64,000 nt of DNA from Trichopria drosophilae (Eukaryota > Arthropoda > Insecta > Hymenoptera > Diapriidae): positions 20,627,501-20,691,500 of the forward strand of contig CM059582.1 in the NCBI GenBank assembly GCA_030407085.1, written 5' to 3'. Made by a program: the position numbers and the translations under genes. The notes beneath the pieces were generated by a model. It made no database searches and was not told the origin of the DNA. It was given only the letters and a program-made list of their open reading frames with translations. Every line of letters starts with the position of its first letter. The first letter of the stretch is position 1. Shown piece after piece: positions 46,761 to 58,888 of this stretch.

Positions 46761-49559
46761 ATTATATTAAAAACACCTCTGTATAGTGTTTATTGAAGTC
46801 CTTTTGTCTATCAATGTCTGGCTGTATTTATTTTTGTTTATTAATGAACATATCATCCGTTTAGTTAGGCGCACCATGCACTTATTACCATTTCATCCTC
46901 AACATATTTTGTTACGATTTTTTGCTTGATTTAGTCGATTAAGTAATTATCTTGGAAATTTTTCACTTAATCAATTGAGTCGTCCAGTTTGTTAGCAACA
47001 AATCTGATGAATATACTTTTTTCTCAAAGACATTATCGTAAAGATTATTTAATGATGATAAATAGACAAATTGTGATGAACGACGATGCGAAATAATGAG
47101 ATCGCAACTTGATATCATCATTGATGTAATCCTTGTTGTTCAAAACTCAATTTCCACATTTTACGAAATCATTTTTAGAGAATCTTTAAAGTAAAAGTGG
47201 TTTATTATCCTCCATTTGAGAAGCAAATATTTCCGCAAAAGATTTAATTTATCTATTCTTTCGAAGCAGGAATTAACGACTGAAAAGCTGAAGTGGAGGC
47301 ATTCCGGAGAAACGTTGACTGAATGAATTCCACGCCTGAATAATGAAATGGATAAATTCTACTCCTGAACTAATGGGGAGAAAATATACAGAAGAATTGC
47401 TTCTAATCTAAAGTTATCTCCATTTTCAAAACCAGACATTTTAGGTGTAGAATTGTTTTCTATTTGAATTTAATTATTGCATATTTTTATTTATTATTTT
47501 TCAAGACAAAATTTGCTTTTAATAAAACGGATAGATGAAAAAATAATACGATTGATAATAAAATGAATTTAGAAGGGAAATCAGTAAATAGTCATTGATA
47601 TGCTAAAAAAAGCCACTAGTTGGAAAAATGAAAATCATTTATCTACTATTTATCTCAGTGCTTTTTTATGTTTGACTATTAAAGTTAAATTTAATTATTT
47701 TAACGATAAAAAATAGTATAAGTTTAATAAAATTTCGTCCTTTTTAAATAATATTTTTGGAAAATATAGCTCTGGGATTTGTACTTTGCAAATATTTTTG
47801 CAAAAAGTATTTACATCCAGGCATATTTATTATGCACATAAAACGACAAATATTATATAGTTTTCCTAAATCCCAAGCCGTAAAATCCCACAACGGCCAT
47901 GAAACGTGCTGCTATACACGGAGAAAATGTATGAAATGGAAAAAATGAGACAAGGATAAATGCGGAAATATAAATTCTTGTCTCGTGAAGTAATTTTTGC
48001 GAGTTTATTATGAATTCCTATTTCATATCTGTGAAATTCGTACCAGAAATAGAATAATTTTAAAACACTTTTATGTGTTATTGTTTAGTATTATTAACTA
48101 TGATATTGTTATTTAATAAGTTAACGAATTTAAAATGTGGGAACGACATTATTAAATGTGTAGAATTGAAAAATCTTCTATTGACAGTAAGACATTAAAT
48201 TAAATTAATTAAGTTACTAAGTACAGATCCTATATATTTTAATTTCGTTCTATTTCAATTTAGTATCTAAAGGGATTAATCTTTTAAGTATTATTATTAA
48301 GTATTTTTAAATATTTGAAAGTAAAAACTGTGCGCATGTTTCAGTTCAAAATAAGACAAACGTTGCTGAATATATTAAAGTGACAAAGTGATGACTAGAA
48401 AATAATAAAATGAATGAAAGAACCATGATTTTAAATTCGAGACTAAAGAAAAGAAACGAGATAATAAAATATTAAATGGTCCCTAAGATCCGTGAAACAA
48501 ACAGGGTTGGGGTCAAAACTTTCCAATTTAATATGAATTCTTGAACAAACGGATCTATTTTTAAAAAGTGTCCTTAAAAATGAGTTCATAATATTTTTAT
48601 TTATATTGTCTTCGTTAATCCAATTATTTTTTAAATTGTTTTTGATAAAAATATAACACATAGAATATATAATTTTGGTGTAATTTTGATAATCCCGGCG
48701 CATCGAATGTCTAAAAAGTTCGGTCTTCACCTGACCAAACCTAATCACCCTAAAAATTAAGTAAAAAATTCCATCTTTGACAAAACATTTTTCCAATAAA
48801 AATTTGCACAAATCTCTGAACTGCACAGACGAGTTTCTGACTTCAGGGGTACAAATTTTGGAAAAAAATGCAATTAACATCTTTTCGTTCATCATAAGGC
48901 GTTGTAATTTGATATTCTATTTTTGTCAAAACTGTGGATATTACGATATATTTTTTCTTTCTGAAATGTTCTTATTTATTAAACATTTTTCGTACAGTAT
49001 ACAAGACTATACGGGAAAACAATATAATAAATAATCTTGATTAAGTGATTTAAAAGAGTATATTATGTTCCGAACATGATTCCATTAGATAATTTACAAT
49101 AATCCGAAAAAAGTACATGGGAGAAAGAAAGTTTTGAAAACCTTAAAACGAATAGTTAAAATAGAAACAATTCATTCGCTAAGGAGTGTATATAAAACAT
49201 TTAAATTATACCTTAAAAATACGAAGCCTAATTAATCTTACAGTACTTTTAGAGTATGATAGTTGCCAAACTAACCTCAAAATCACAAAAGAAAAAAAAG
49301 ATCTTGAATAATTGTCTTTTCAAAATCTTGTCTCTTTTCTTTTTATTATATAAAAATTATGATATATATTTTTATTTAAAACTTAAAAACTGAATAATGT
49401 ACAACATGAAATAGTTTGTCAAAAACATAAATAGTCAATATAACTATGTTTTGAGCTGAATCACTTCACAGTAGTAAAATCGTTATGTGATTTTTAAATT
49501 TAAATAAGTCAAAAACTACTAATGAAATTCAGCAGTTAATTAGATTATATATGATATTT
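46761..49559. other. AT-rich non-coding stretch
   Basis: No recognisable gene. The minus frame at 48443-48895 (150 codons) is long for this base composition but shows no domain and no codon pattern I can read. A plus frame overlaps its start. A lone TACACGGAGAAAATG end lies near 47914, belonging to the MITE family at 18836. Confidence 0.45.
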
Positions 49560-50560
49560 GATAATAGGAAAGAGTAAAAAAACTACTACTGTATTAATCA
49601 AATTTAATAGTCAATTTAGTAGTACGGCGTTAAATAATACAGTTACCAATTTGAGATTACTAAAACTGATGTTATTTACTCCTTATTTGCAACAGTCATT
49701 ACTAATGCAATTAGTGATCGGCTAATTCGATGAATCACTTTCTCTAGGTACGGGTCGAAAAACCGACAAATCAAAAAGCCGATAGATAAAAAAAACCGAC
49801 AAAGCTGGCAATCAAAAAAAATAAAAAAATAGACACATCGACAAGTGGACAGTTTATTCTTTGTAGTGTCGGTTTTTTGACCTGTCCATTTTTTTATTTG
49901 TCGGTTTTTCGACCCACATCCGATTATGCTTAATTATATATAAGAAAGATAGTTATATTGCAATTTAATTTTTATTTGATAAACTCCGATGATGGAGAAA
50001 AATTGCGTCTGTTTTAAATATTGATATTCTAGTTTTATAAACCAAAACTCCTTGATAAAATCACTATAACCTAAAAAGGTTGTCAAATTTACAATTAGTA
50101 TAGTTGTAGTTGTTTTTAAAAGTTGTTTTTATCACTGTTGGTTTGCGAACCACTGAATTACATTAACTTTTCGAACATCTATTTTTCAGTTATTTCAATC
50201 AACTATTTTTTTTCATGTACAGTTCTGGAATATTTTCAATTTAATTTTTCATCTCTCGAGTATTTAAATATCGTATGATACTATACGAATCAGGGTTAGT
50301 GGAAATCACGAATAAGGGTTATTATACCGCAATAGTGCCTAATTAGATTGAACTATTAGTAAACTTCACTCACTAAATTTTAATTAGTCGAATACTTTTC
50401 TAATTCGTAAACAAAATGTAACTTACTCATTAAATTATAAATCACATTTACTATGTTTTACTATTAAATTAGCATAATTATCTGTTTCATTATTAGTATA
50501 ATTTTACTAAATATAAAACTTACTAATTCATTTCGCAGCAACCGTTTCCCTAACTTTAGT
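49560..50560. repeat. Worn TAATTAGTAAA-rich elements
   Basis: Two blocks (49560-49745 and 50325-50560) are dense in ACTAAT, TTAGTAAA and ACTACTAA words. The right edge of the second (ACTTACTAATTCATTTCGC, then AGCAACCGTTTCCC) resembles the right edge of a possible element at 24073-24275. The edges are poorly defined. Confidence 0.35.
49752..49915. repeat. Foldback unit with a perfect 20 bp stem
   Basis: GGGTCGAAAAACCGACAAAT (49752-49771) is exactly mirrored by ATTTGTCGGTTTTTCGACCC (49896-49915). Inside, AAACCGACAAA and GTGTCGGTTTTTTGACC repeat the same word again. The stem ends are themselves built from GGTCGAAAAACCGAC, which is partly self-complementary. It is a small foldback repeat or MITE. 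Confidence 0.8.
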
Positions 50561-51187
50561 AGTTAGTATTTTACGAACTCAGATTTAGAGAATCGAAAGA
50601 ACAAACGCGGATTTTAATATAACACACAAAGATAAAAAATGGCGAAAATATATAGTCATTAAATGAAGATAAAAGAATAAATAAAAAATAAGTTGGAGAT
50701 ATTTTGCGAATCTCAGATCAACCCTCGAACAAACTATTTAGGAGTAGCAATACCAACACTGAAATCGCCGAAATGCCATTTCCCCTACGTATTAGTAATC
50801 GCACACACAGTCACACTACAGCAGCCCCTGTACCCATGGATGCTGAGATCGGATGCCTAGACTAGATAACCCAGAGACGACAATCGTCTCAGAATACTCT
50901 CATATTCTCTACTAGTCACTTGAGAAAAGCACGAGTAAAAATAAAATTCATTATGATCGCTGTTAAAATAGTTTCACTTTTTAACCTACAACTATAATAA
51001 AAAACTTTGTTGTGAATAACTGTTCAAAACATCACGAAGTTTGGTTAAATACATGCCACATTTTATCAGACCATTCTAATCGACAGACTAAAATTAGTCT
51101 TTCCAGTTACTTTCCTTCCTACATATTCAAGAAAGATAACGGTAATGCAAATTATCACATATGACCATGCATGTTATTTAGTATATA
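50561..51187. other. Non-coding stretch
   Basis: No gene. Composition becomes slightly more balanced near 50760-50900 without a recognisable motif. Confidence 0.45.
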
Positions 51188-51451
51188 CAGTAAAGTCCCG
51201 GTATATTTGCCCGTTTGGTTCCTCGCCTTCCCCTCCCGTCTCCTTATATTTGTCAACAGAAGGTGAGTGCCGCTTCTCCCACTCTTCGAAGTCGCGTTAC
51301 ATTCATGACGTCATAGCGGGCCCTTCCTGAGGCCCCAGCGCACAAGGTGGAGGAAAAAGACAGCGGCGACAGACAAATATAACGAGACGGAACTGGGAAA
51401 ATATGCTGGGACGTAAATATAGCGAGACGCAAATATACCGGGACTCTACTG
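51188..51451. mobile_element. pogo-type MITE, 264 bp, TA-flanked
   Basis: TA at 51186-51187 is followed by CAGTAAAGTCCCGGTATATT. The right end AATATACCGGGACTCTACTG is followed by TA at 51452-51453. CAGT starts with TA duplications are typical of pogo/Tigger (Tc1/mariner) elements. A second inner inverted pair (CCGTCTCC-TTATATTTGTC and GACAAATATAACGAGACGG) extends the fold. It is GC-rich inside and has no transposase. Frames on both strands here are artefacts of the element. Confidence 0.85.
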
Positions 51452-51649
51452 TACCATGTTCTAAAACTAGAGTCGAATCTTTCATAACTTGATAAAATCA
51501 TACATGATCTCGCACAGCCTAACGGAAACTCAGGGAAACTCTGTGCTATTGACAACTTATAATGAACAGAACATCACACTTCTTTAACAATTGAATCTTT
51601 TTTTACAAAATCCACTGATACAGTAAAACTATTTTCTGCAAAGAATGCG
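51452..51649. other. AT-rich non-coding stretch
   Basis: Nothing recognised. Confidence 0.45.
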
Positions 51650-52200
51650 TAGATATCTTCATTTATGTGAAGCTAAACAAAGGATTGTTACGAACGACAA
51701 CCAAACGCAGGCTGAAAATTGTCGATAACCCTTTTTTATTTTAGGGTTATCTCGAAACCCTCTGTCTTGGTCGACACCTGCGTCCGGTTCGATCGGATTT
51801 CCCGAAGAACTTGCAAACTGTAAATGGCCGGGAAATAAATTCTCTCAAAGTCGAGACATCTGCTTCGATATGCCAGTGCTTGCCTGCGGCGCAGCAAAGG
51901 GAACGATCGAAATGAAGAATGCATTGCCTGTGACTGCACTCTGTTATGTATATTCATTACATCTGTTCCGTTGCATTTCCCACAGTTTGCTGGCGAACAT
52001 TTGCATAACTTTAAAGAGTTTATTTCCCCCGCCGTATGGCTGAAAACTACGACATGTACTGTACAGATTTTTCGTGGCGATCTTTTTCGAGGGAAAATGG
52101 AACAGCCTTAGGGATTTTACGAAAGATGCGCTTGCAAAGTTTGAAAGCCTGACGGGTCATGCAATCTGGATGAAACTTTTTCCTTCGTCAGTTTTCGGGA
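51650..52200. promoter_or_regulatory. Candidate conserved enhancer-like island
   Basis: Unique, balanced-composition DNA with several known core words: TTTCCCACAG (51977-51986), whose inverse CTGTGGGAAA fits the Su(H)/CSL consensus; ACATTTGCATAAC, an octamer-like POU site; GACACCTGCG, an E-box; and TGATTTCC-free stretches rich in GATCG. No frame is long. Enhancer function is inferred from texture and motif mix only. Confidence 0.35.
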
Positions 52201-52714
52201 CACTTCAAAGATTTGCTCCGACTTTTTTTTATGTTTTGTAGTTTTATTTTTTAATTTATCATAAAATTAGAGTTGAATTTTTATATTTTAGAGGTTATTA
52301 TTCAAAAAAGCAGACCAAAAATGATGGCTAATTCAAATCGGACGAAGTTTTCTATTTGCTTAATGCAATGCAAGTTCTAGTAATCTGATCATTATTTTTC
52401 TTCTAATATTAATTAATATTTCTAGAACAAGGACTGCATGTTATTAACCATGAATAGAAACGTTGAGAATATAAAAATAGTAAAATATTAATCCAATATT
52501 TACAGATTTAATTGGAAATTAAATTATTTTTCCCTTTTACTTTCTAACTTGTAGATCATCAACAAATCTTTACACTTTAAAACATTTCATTAACTGTTTA
52601 CTCACAATGAAGTGATAAAAAAATTAAAAAACAAATGCATTGTAACAAATTCCTGACGTGTAATGTCCAAACGTTGATTTAAAACTATTATTATTTATAG
52701 TGAAACCATTTCTG
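52201..52714. other. AT-rich non-coding stretch
   Basis: No gene or repeat recognised. Confidence 0.5.
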
Positions 52715-52890
52715 AATTCCTTGGAGTGAAAATTGAGCCACTCTTTTATTAGGAGTGAATACCAAAAGTGACATTTCATTCCATCAAGAGTGAAGAAAAA
52801 TTCAATACTAGAAGAGTGAAATATCACTCGCAATAAAGTGAAAAATTCACATGTCGAGTAAAAGTGGCTCAATTTTCACTCCAAGGAATT
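52715..52890. mobile_element. Compact hairpin element, 176 bp, with perfect 28 bp ends
   Basis: The left end AATTCCTTGGAGTGAAAATT, then GAGCCACT (52715-52742), is exactly mirrored at 52863-52890. The interior is made of shorter hairpins: AGGAGTGAATACC, AAGAGTGAAGAA, GAGTGAAATATCACTC, GTGAAAAATTCAC. It is the best-preserved member of the GAGTGAA family seen at 15440-16225 and 44150-44890. It lacks coding capacity. The flanks show no clear duplication. Confidence 0.8.
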
Positions 52891-54530
52891 AAGAAAGCAC
52901 ATATTCAAACTGAAAATAAAGAATCTATTATTGACATTTAGCCTAAGGACTAACAGAAAATCTTTTTTTTTACCTTTGATAACAAAAAACCACAAAATTT
53001 TACATTTATGCTAATTTGAATTAAATTTCAACGAAACATTTTCGTAATGTATTTATTTATGTTTCCTTTATGCTTATTGCTCATAGAAATCAAATTAACA
53101 TCTGCATTCTGAAAAATCTCCTTTACCCATGCTGATGCATCAGCAAGCAATCCTTTTTGAACTGATATTTCTTTTGAATGACACATAACAATGCGAATTT
53201 AGTAAAAAAAAGCAGTTATTACGAAATTTCCTCGAGAATAAAAAAGACAACAAGATAGTAGTCGATATTCATCACATTTCTGCAGAAATACAAGATATAT
53301 TTTCATAGTTTCTCTTTGTTATTCTTTAGTTTATTCACTACGTTTTCCGTCTTAGTGTTCGTCAAATGTTTCATGATTCATTGAAAATGAAACACGGCTG
53401 ATGTTCAAGATATCTGATAATAAAAAAAGTGATTTAAATCATCCCAGAATACATCGATCCTTCGTAGGTAAATATAATTGCACAAGCTGTAAATTCCTAA
53501 GTGGTGACCAGTTGCAAAATGTTTGCCAACATCACCTACTCCATCACAGAGTCCTTTTCAAAATTAAAAAAATTCGTAAAATTAATAACGATTTTTTTAA
53601 ATAGGATGCTGTTCTATCTATTATAACCGTAACATTGTTTAATTCAACAGAATTTAGGGTACCAAAATTTGTATCAAACAATTCATTGTCAATAACGCAT
53701 GAGCAGTATCGTATTTCTTATCAACAGCAAAAACTTTCAGCTTCACCGCTTCGGTAACAAACGGCAGTAAAAAACAGAAACTTGATCATTTTTCCAGCGA
53801 TTACTTTGAACGGCATCTTTTAATTGTACTTTCCAGTTCTTAGCAAATTCAGCCTGAATTGTTAATTAATGGAGATCGTTCTTGGCATTATTTTTCTCTT
53901 CTACTCTTAAATAAACGTATTTATGTGATGTTGTATAAATAATAAGTTAATTATATAATTTTACAAAACTCAAAATGTTATGTCTTGGTAACTTATTAAA
54001 TATTACTAATGAATATTTCGTCGAAATACGTTTTTATGGGGAAAAATTATTTTAGCATAAAGAAGCAAACATTCAATTCGACATTTTCAAGATATTTTAT
54101 TCATGCCTCTACAAATCTGGAAGAAAATTGGCAGAATGATTAAAGGTGGCCTTTTCGAGAAAACGAATTATCCATGTTTGGCGATAAATGACCGCCATTG
54201 TGTTAATTTTGCAAATTTTTTAAATTTCTCTGCTGGACATCATTCAGTATGATGATCTTTACAAAATGTTAGGAAATCATTAAATTATGTTCTAAAAAGT
54301 TTCCAAAAATTGCAGAACTTTTTCAGTTCATTTTGGACACAACAAAATAAATAGATGTTTCTTATTTTTCATTAAAGAATAACATATTCTAATATTACTT
54401 AAATTTGTGACCTGGTCCTATTATGTCTGAATGATTTTATATGGAACCGGTCTATTACATCTGTGCTCAAATATCCAAAACGGTTTTATTTTTTTTTCAA
54501 ACGTGTTCATTGTGTCAATCGCGAATGATG
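52891..54530. other. AT-rich stretch with a faint minus-strand coding trace
   Basis: No gene. On the minus strand, 53870-53760 reads AEFAKNWKVQLKDAVQSNR and continues for about 36 codons, and 53690-53580 reads NNVTVIIDRTASYLKKS, in different frames. This could be a very old transposon gene or chance. I cannot assign a family. The plus frame at 53401-53604 is unrecognised. Confidence 0.35.
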
Positions 54531-54660
54531 TTAACCCTATCACGCATAGATTTTGCTTCACACAGAAAATAGTTAAAAATTTGTATTTAGGATCGTCTCT
54601 GATTAGAAATCCGACATCAGATTTTCAATATTCAAAGTGGCAGATCTAAGATCGGAGTAA
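54531..54660 (+). repeat. Left part of a TTAA-type element carrying the dispersed repeat unit
   Basis: GTTAACCCTATCACGCATAG, then ATTTTGCTTCACACAGAAAA and TAGTTAAAAATTTGTATT lead into GATCGTCTCTGATTAGAAATC and TCAGATTTTCAATATTC, then GTGGCAGATC. This follows the inverse of the 11349 to 11230 edge in the same order. It links the TTAA-CCC end to the satellite-like units. No right end was found. Confidence 0.6.
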
Positions 54661-56164
54661 ACGTAATAACTAACTCCTGTAGTTTTGTCGGTATTTTTGA
54701 AAATTAAATTTAAACAAAAAATAGTCCAAAAACATTTTCACTATAATGGTAAATGTAAATAAAAATTAATGAATGAAATAAAGAAAAAAAGTTTCGCGTC
54801 GGATCGCTAATAATACTGTAATTTTTAATGCTCGTTACTGCCGTTTTGAACTCATTTCTGCAGTTTTGAGCTCTTTTGAGATCGAATGCAACGCCATCCA
54901 TAATAATCAGTATTAGTGGCTGTCCGACATGAATGCTTTTTTTATTATTTTACTAGCTTTATTTACAATCAATGTTATAGTGAATATTATTTTCTAATAT
55001 TTTTTTGTACATTTTATTCGCAAACGCACCGAAAAAACTAAGAAAGAAGTTAGTTCGTTTTATTATTACGGTGGAAATAACTTAATTTGAAAGGTGTAAT
55101 AAGATACTTGATCCTGATAAAAATGAGGCCATTTCAGAGGCGAATTTTGAAAATTCCACAGTTGTATAAAACCTTTCTGTATGAATTTCATTGACCTCAT
55201 ATTAATTTCTCATTAGTTTACCTTATACGTACTATAACGTACTTAGTAGATAATACTGTTATCTAATTACCCTTATTTCAATTACAAGTCAATATCATCT
55301 ATTGCGAAATGCTATCGTCTTCGAATTAATCTTCGATCTTCTAGACTTTTTCGTTTGTCAGGATCGATGCTTTTATTTGTAGTTCATAAAAATTAGATAC
55401 TGAAGTGAAGTGTTAGTTCCGGCTGTAGCACTATGCATGACATCGTGTATCGAAGAATTTCATAGAAAAGAAATATCAGTAAATTTCCAACTTTTGAAAT
55501 CTTCATAATGAAAAATCAATATTTATAACTAAATAAATCAATTTAAGTTCATGAAACTAAACTAAAACATAAAATGAAAGGGCTAAAATATTTGTAGTAA
55601 CTTACTCGGTCTATATTGAAGAGTCATAAAAATATTCGAACCCTTTGAAACATACTTTGAATACTAAAGAGTAAATTATTAATATCACTCCAATTATGTG
55701 TAGATTGTTTACTCAGGATAAATGTAAATTTATTTAGTGCATTGGAATTAAATTTATAAAGAGCTTGAATATATAAATTTTTCAAAATCTAATGCCCTAT
55801 ACTGAATTCGCCATATTCAATACTTATCATTTGCCGTGAGGTTATTTTCCAGCAAACCCGGTAATCCTGAAATAACAAAATTCATGTGTTACTTTATTTA
55901 GCAACGCCAAAGTGCAATGTAAGTTGTACTAGATTATTAAAATTATAAAGATTTACACATACCTATGAGTTATTAATGTAAAAAAGTGTAACGGATCGTA
56001 GGTACCTTAATTTCGCGGAATGCATTTTTGATAGTAGGCAATCACTAAATTATGGAGAATCTAGCTATTAAACACGTAGTCAACAATATGTTCGTTTTTA
56101 TTTAGATTTTCGATTTTATTCACCTCTTTTTTATTTAATGTTGATTAGAATAATTAATGCGATG
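54661..56164. other. AT-rich non-coding stretch
   Basis: No gene, RNA or repeat that I can support. Confidence 0.5.
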
Positions 56165-56169
56165 ATTTC

Positions 56170-56275
56170 CAATGGAGCGGTAACCGTCCCGCTAAGTATG
56201 GCTAGCGGTCCACAGAGAGTTGCTGCGGTTCCATCCCAGTTCGCTTCGCATCCGGTCAATGTGGAGCAGTAGCTA
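56170..56275 (+). repeat. Possible tRNA-derived SINE head
   Basis: A short GC-rich block in AT-rich DNA: GGAGCGGTAACCGTCCCGCT, AAGTATGGCTAGCGG, then GCGGTTCCATCCC. The last word is close to a B box (GGTTCNANNCC), and GCGGTAACCG sits where an A box could be, about 45 bases upstream. CCGCTAAG and GCTAGCGG could form an anticodon-type stem. A complete tRNA fold is not present. Confidence 0.4.
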
Positions 56276-57599
56276 CACACAATGAATTACTAAGGTCCAC
56301 TGGGTTTTTAATGCATCAAGCACAAACTTTTCCTCGAAACCCTTTTAATTTTCTGTTGGACCATCCTATCAGACGAAAATTGTTATTAAGAAAAGTTACT
56401 ATAGCGTCTGCGGTTTCCAAATTTCGTTCTTAGTTCATACAGAAAACAAATTATAATTTTTGGTAGTCAAGACTTTGTTTATGCAAATATGATTCAGAAT
56501 TCCACAGTTACTTGACGTTCATCTGTTCTGTTCCGAAAGATGTTCACACAACGAAACTGGCCATAACTCTTCGTGGTTTCCGATTTTTATTTATTTAGGA
56601 AATAATATTTGTTATTTTTTGCAGGTGGTCTGATGTATTGTGTAAATGAATCTAAAATAACGAAGGCTGGGGAACGAATAGACTTAAAACCGAAACGTCA
56701 CAATGCCACTCAATAATAAACAATAACACTATAAAAACTGAACAGAAAATGAATCACAGCGTTCCCTAATACTGTTCCATGACAAGCAGCTTCTTGTATT
56801 GGCGCTAGATGTCGCTCAAATTCACAAACGAAGTGGACTGGCGTTTACTTGAACTGTAAATGGAATGAACTGATAAACTGATGAACAGAAATATTAAAAT
56901 CAACATATAAATGCACTTCAAGATTTAATTTCAAGAGCTTGAAATTATCAGCAATATGTATATTGCAAAAGCTTTTAAGTCATCTTGAAGAGCTCTTAAA
57001 GCATTACCTTTTCTGTTTGCATATTACTCTATTTCTTTGCATCTTTACTCATCATCGTTCGGGTGTGGGAATCTGTAAGGTTTTCCTTTACGGATCGATT
57101 CCAAAACATCCGTGTTTCATATACGTCAATTCGCTTTGGCGTATTTCTAAATATCGAAAAGAGCTCTCGCAAGAGTTCTCTAAGACGGCTTAAACATTTC
57201 ATGGCTTCTTAAATACGGCTCAGAATGATATCTTAAAGATACCTTTAAATTGATTTATGAGCCAATTTTTAGTAGTCTGGAGGTCGTCATTTCACAAGTG
57301 TCATTACTTAAAGAAGTACTCTTAAATATGTTTAAAAAAGAGATCTGGAAGACCATGTCTTACCGATATTCAAATCGGCTAAAATCCAACTATATTGCCA
57401 AATTTATTCTTACTACACCAATATATTTATATTATACGTGTATGAGCAATCTCCATATGAACACGATTTCATACGGAAAGTGCAAATAGTATCAATAAAT
57501 AAAATATTCTATATTTTTTACTCTTTCGATCGAATTTTATGATTTACATACATAGCGTACTTCTCTGTCAAACCTTTGAAAGCTTCCACTTTTTTCTAA
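56276..57599. other. Mostly AT-rich non-coding stretch
   Basis: No gene. GGCGCTAGATGTCGCTC at 56801-56817 resembles a CTCF core with one change. Frames at 56939-57193 and 57250-57489 are unrecognised. Confidence 0.45.
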
Positions 57600-58330
57600 T
57601 AACACATCCTTTCATGGGAAAAAATCAGATCGTAGCACGCGCGAAGAAAATGTAATTTGCTCGCAATTGTAGGTAGTAATTTAATTACCTCGTAAATTAA
57701 GAACGCCGCATTTAACGATCGATAATATATTTACATACGAACGCAATGAAAATATCGGGATCGATAAATTCATGCCAGCGGCATTCCGTGGTTCGGGAGC
57801 CTATGTAATTGTCATGCAAATGCGCTTGCACGCGCGCAATTATACTTTCCGTATATAGAAATGAATTATGTATATAACGCGAAAAGCGCGGCAGAGCGCG
57901 AGACTGAGCACACACACACATACAATGTAAACATCCCATGTCCGTGTCTCTTAGCGTTAGCGTGCACGTGTTTATGTAAGTGTGCGTAATGTGCAACCGA
58001 AATATACGCGAGTGCGTTTATTGCACATGTTTTTCGCATTTTATATACGGTGCATATATAAGAATATACGCGAAAACGACGTGCATACTTATATATAAAT
58101 GTGTGCCACGTATATATAGTACACTCTCGTGATCAATATGAGCCCCGACCCGGACCGGAGATGCACGAAGAGTCCTTCCCCCGCGAAACTGGACGTTTTT
58201 GTGGGAAGTGCAACTACGTATATCCGACGATCCCGAATTGCTCTCGTATAGCCATTCAAGAAATTGCTCGTTCCTTCGTCGACACCCCCTTTATTGCCAG
58301 TCGATTCCATATAATTTTTTTATGAGATGC
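57600..58330. promoter_or_regulatory. Candidate conserved enhancer-like island
   Basis: Unique DNA with many CpG and dense cores: TAGTAATTTAATTACC (homeodomain-type dyad), TAACGATCGATAATA, GTAATTGTCATGCAAATGCG (homeodomain core plus perfect POU octamer ATGCAAAT at about 57813-57820), and CCGTGGTTCGGG. A CA microsatellite (about 57908-57920) and TA/CG alternating tracts follow to 58120. Frames on both strands stay open by composition. Confidence 0.4.
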
Positions 58331-58513
58331 AAATACCCTCAAAGTGCACCTTCCTAAAATGTTAAACGACCACTCAATGCACGTTAGAAACAAGAGGCGA
58401 AATATGGTTACAAACTCTCAACCCATTGTTGATGTATTATTGCTATCATTAATTGATCATCATTTATAATTTGAAAAGTGTTTTAGGCTAATCTATGAAC
58501 CTATGCAGTTTGA
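58331..58513. other. Non-coding stretch
   Basis: Nothing recognised. Confidence 0.4.
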
Positions 58514-58888
58514 GTCACGTGACCTAGTCCGCACGTGACTTGATTAGTGAACGATATGTTATTGCACTACTTCATTTCGATTACCCTAATCATAATCCGT
58601 CAGCATCTGAAATATACTCCATTCAAGGATTATATTTACCTCAACACTTAATAAATTCGGTTACATTGTGCAATAAAAATCTTTTTGCGATGAAAATGTT
58701 GCATAAAAGTAATCTTTATTGAATTTCCATAAAACTTTTCTTTTACAATAATTTCCTCCGATGCATAGAATTCGAGCGGTAACCGTTTAAAGCTGACCAA
58801 TTAACGCGAAAGGTCCAGTCACGTGAACGCGCGCCCGAATCACGCGACGGCGCTCGCGGGTCACGTGTCTGCGCTTAAGTCACCTGAC
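58514..58888. promoter_or_regulatory. Cluster of six GTCACGTGAC-like E-boxes
   Basis: Sites: GTCACGTGAC at 58514-58523 (perfect), CGCACGTGAC at 58530-58539, GTCACGTGAA at 58818-58827, ATCACGCGAC at 58839-58848, GTCACGTGTC at 58860-58869 and GTCACCTGAC at 58879-58888. Four keep the CACGTG core. GTCACGTGAC is the palindromic site bound by MiT/TFE and USF-type bHLH-ZIP proteins (the CLEAR-type element). Four sites fall within 71 bases. The cluster leads into a GC-rich island at 58.8-59.65 kb, so a promoter nearby is possible. Confidence 0.5.

Noticed and set aside
48443..48895. 150-codon minus-strand frame in AT-rich DNA
   Set aside because: Long for this composition, but there is no recognisable motif, signal or neighbour. 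A plus frame overlaps one end. Kept only as a note in the stretch entry.
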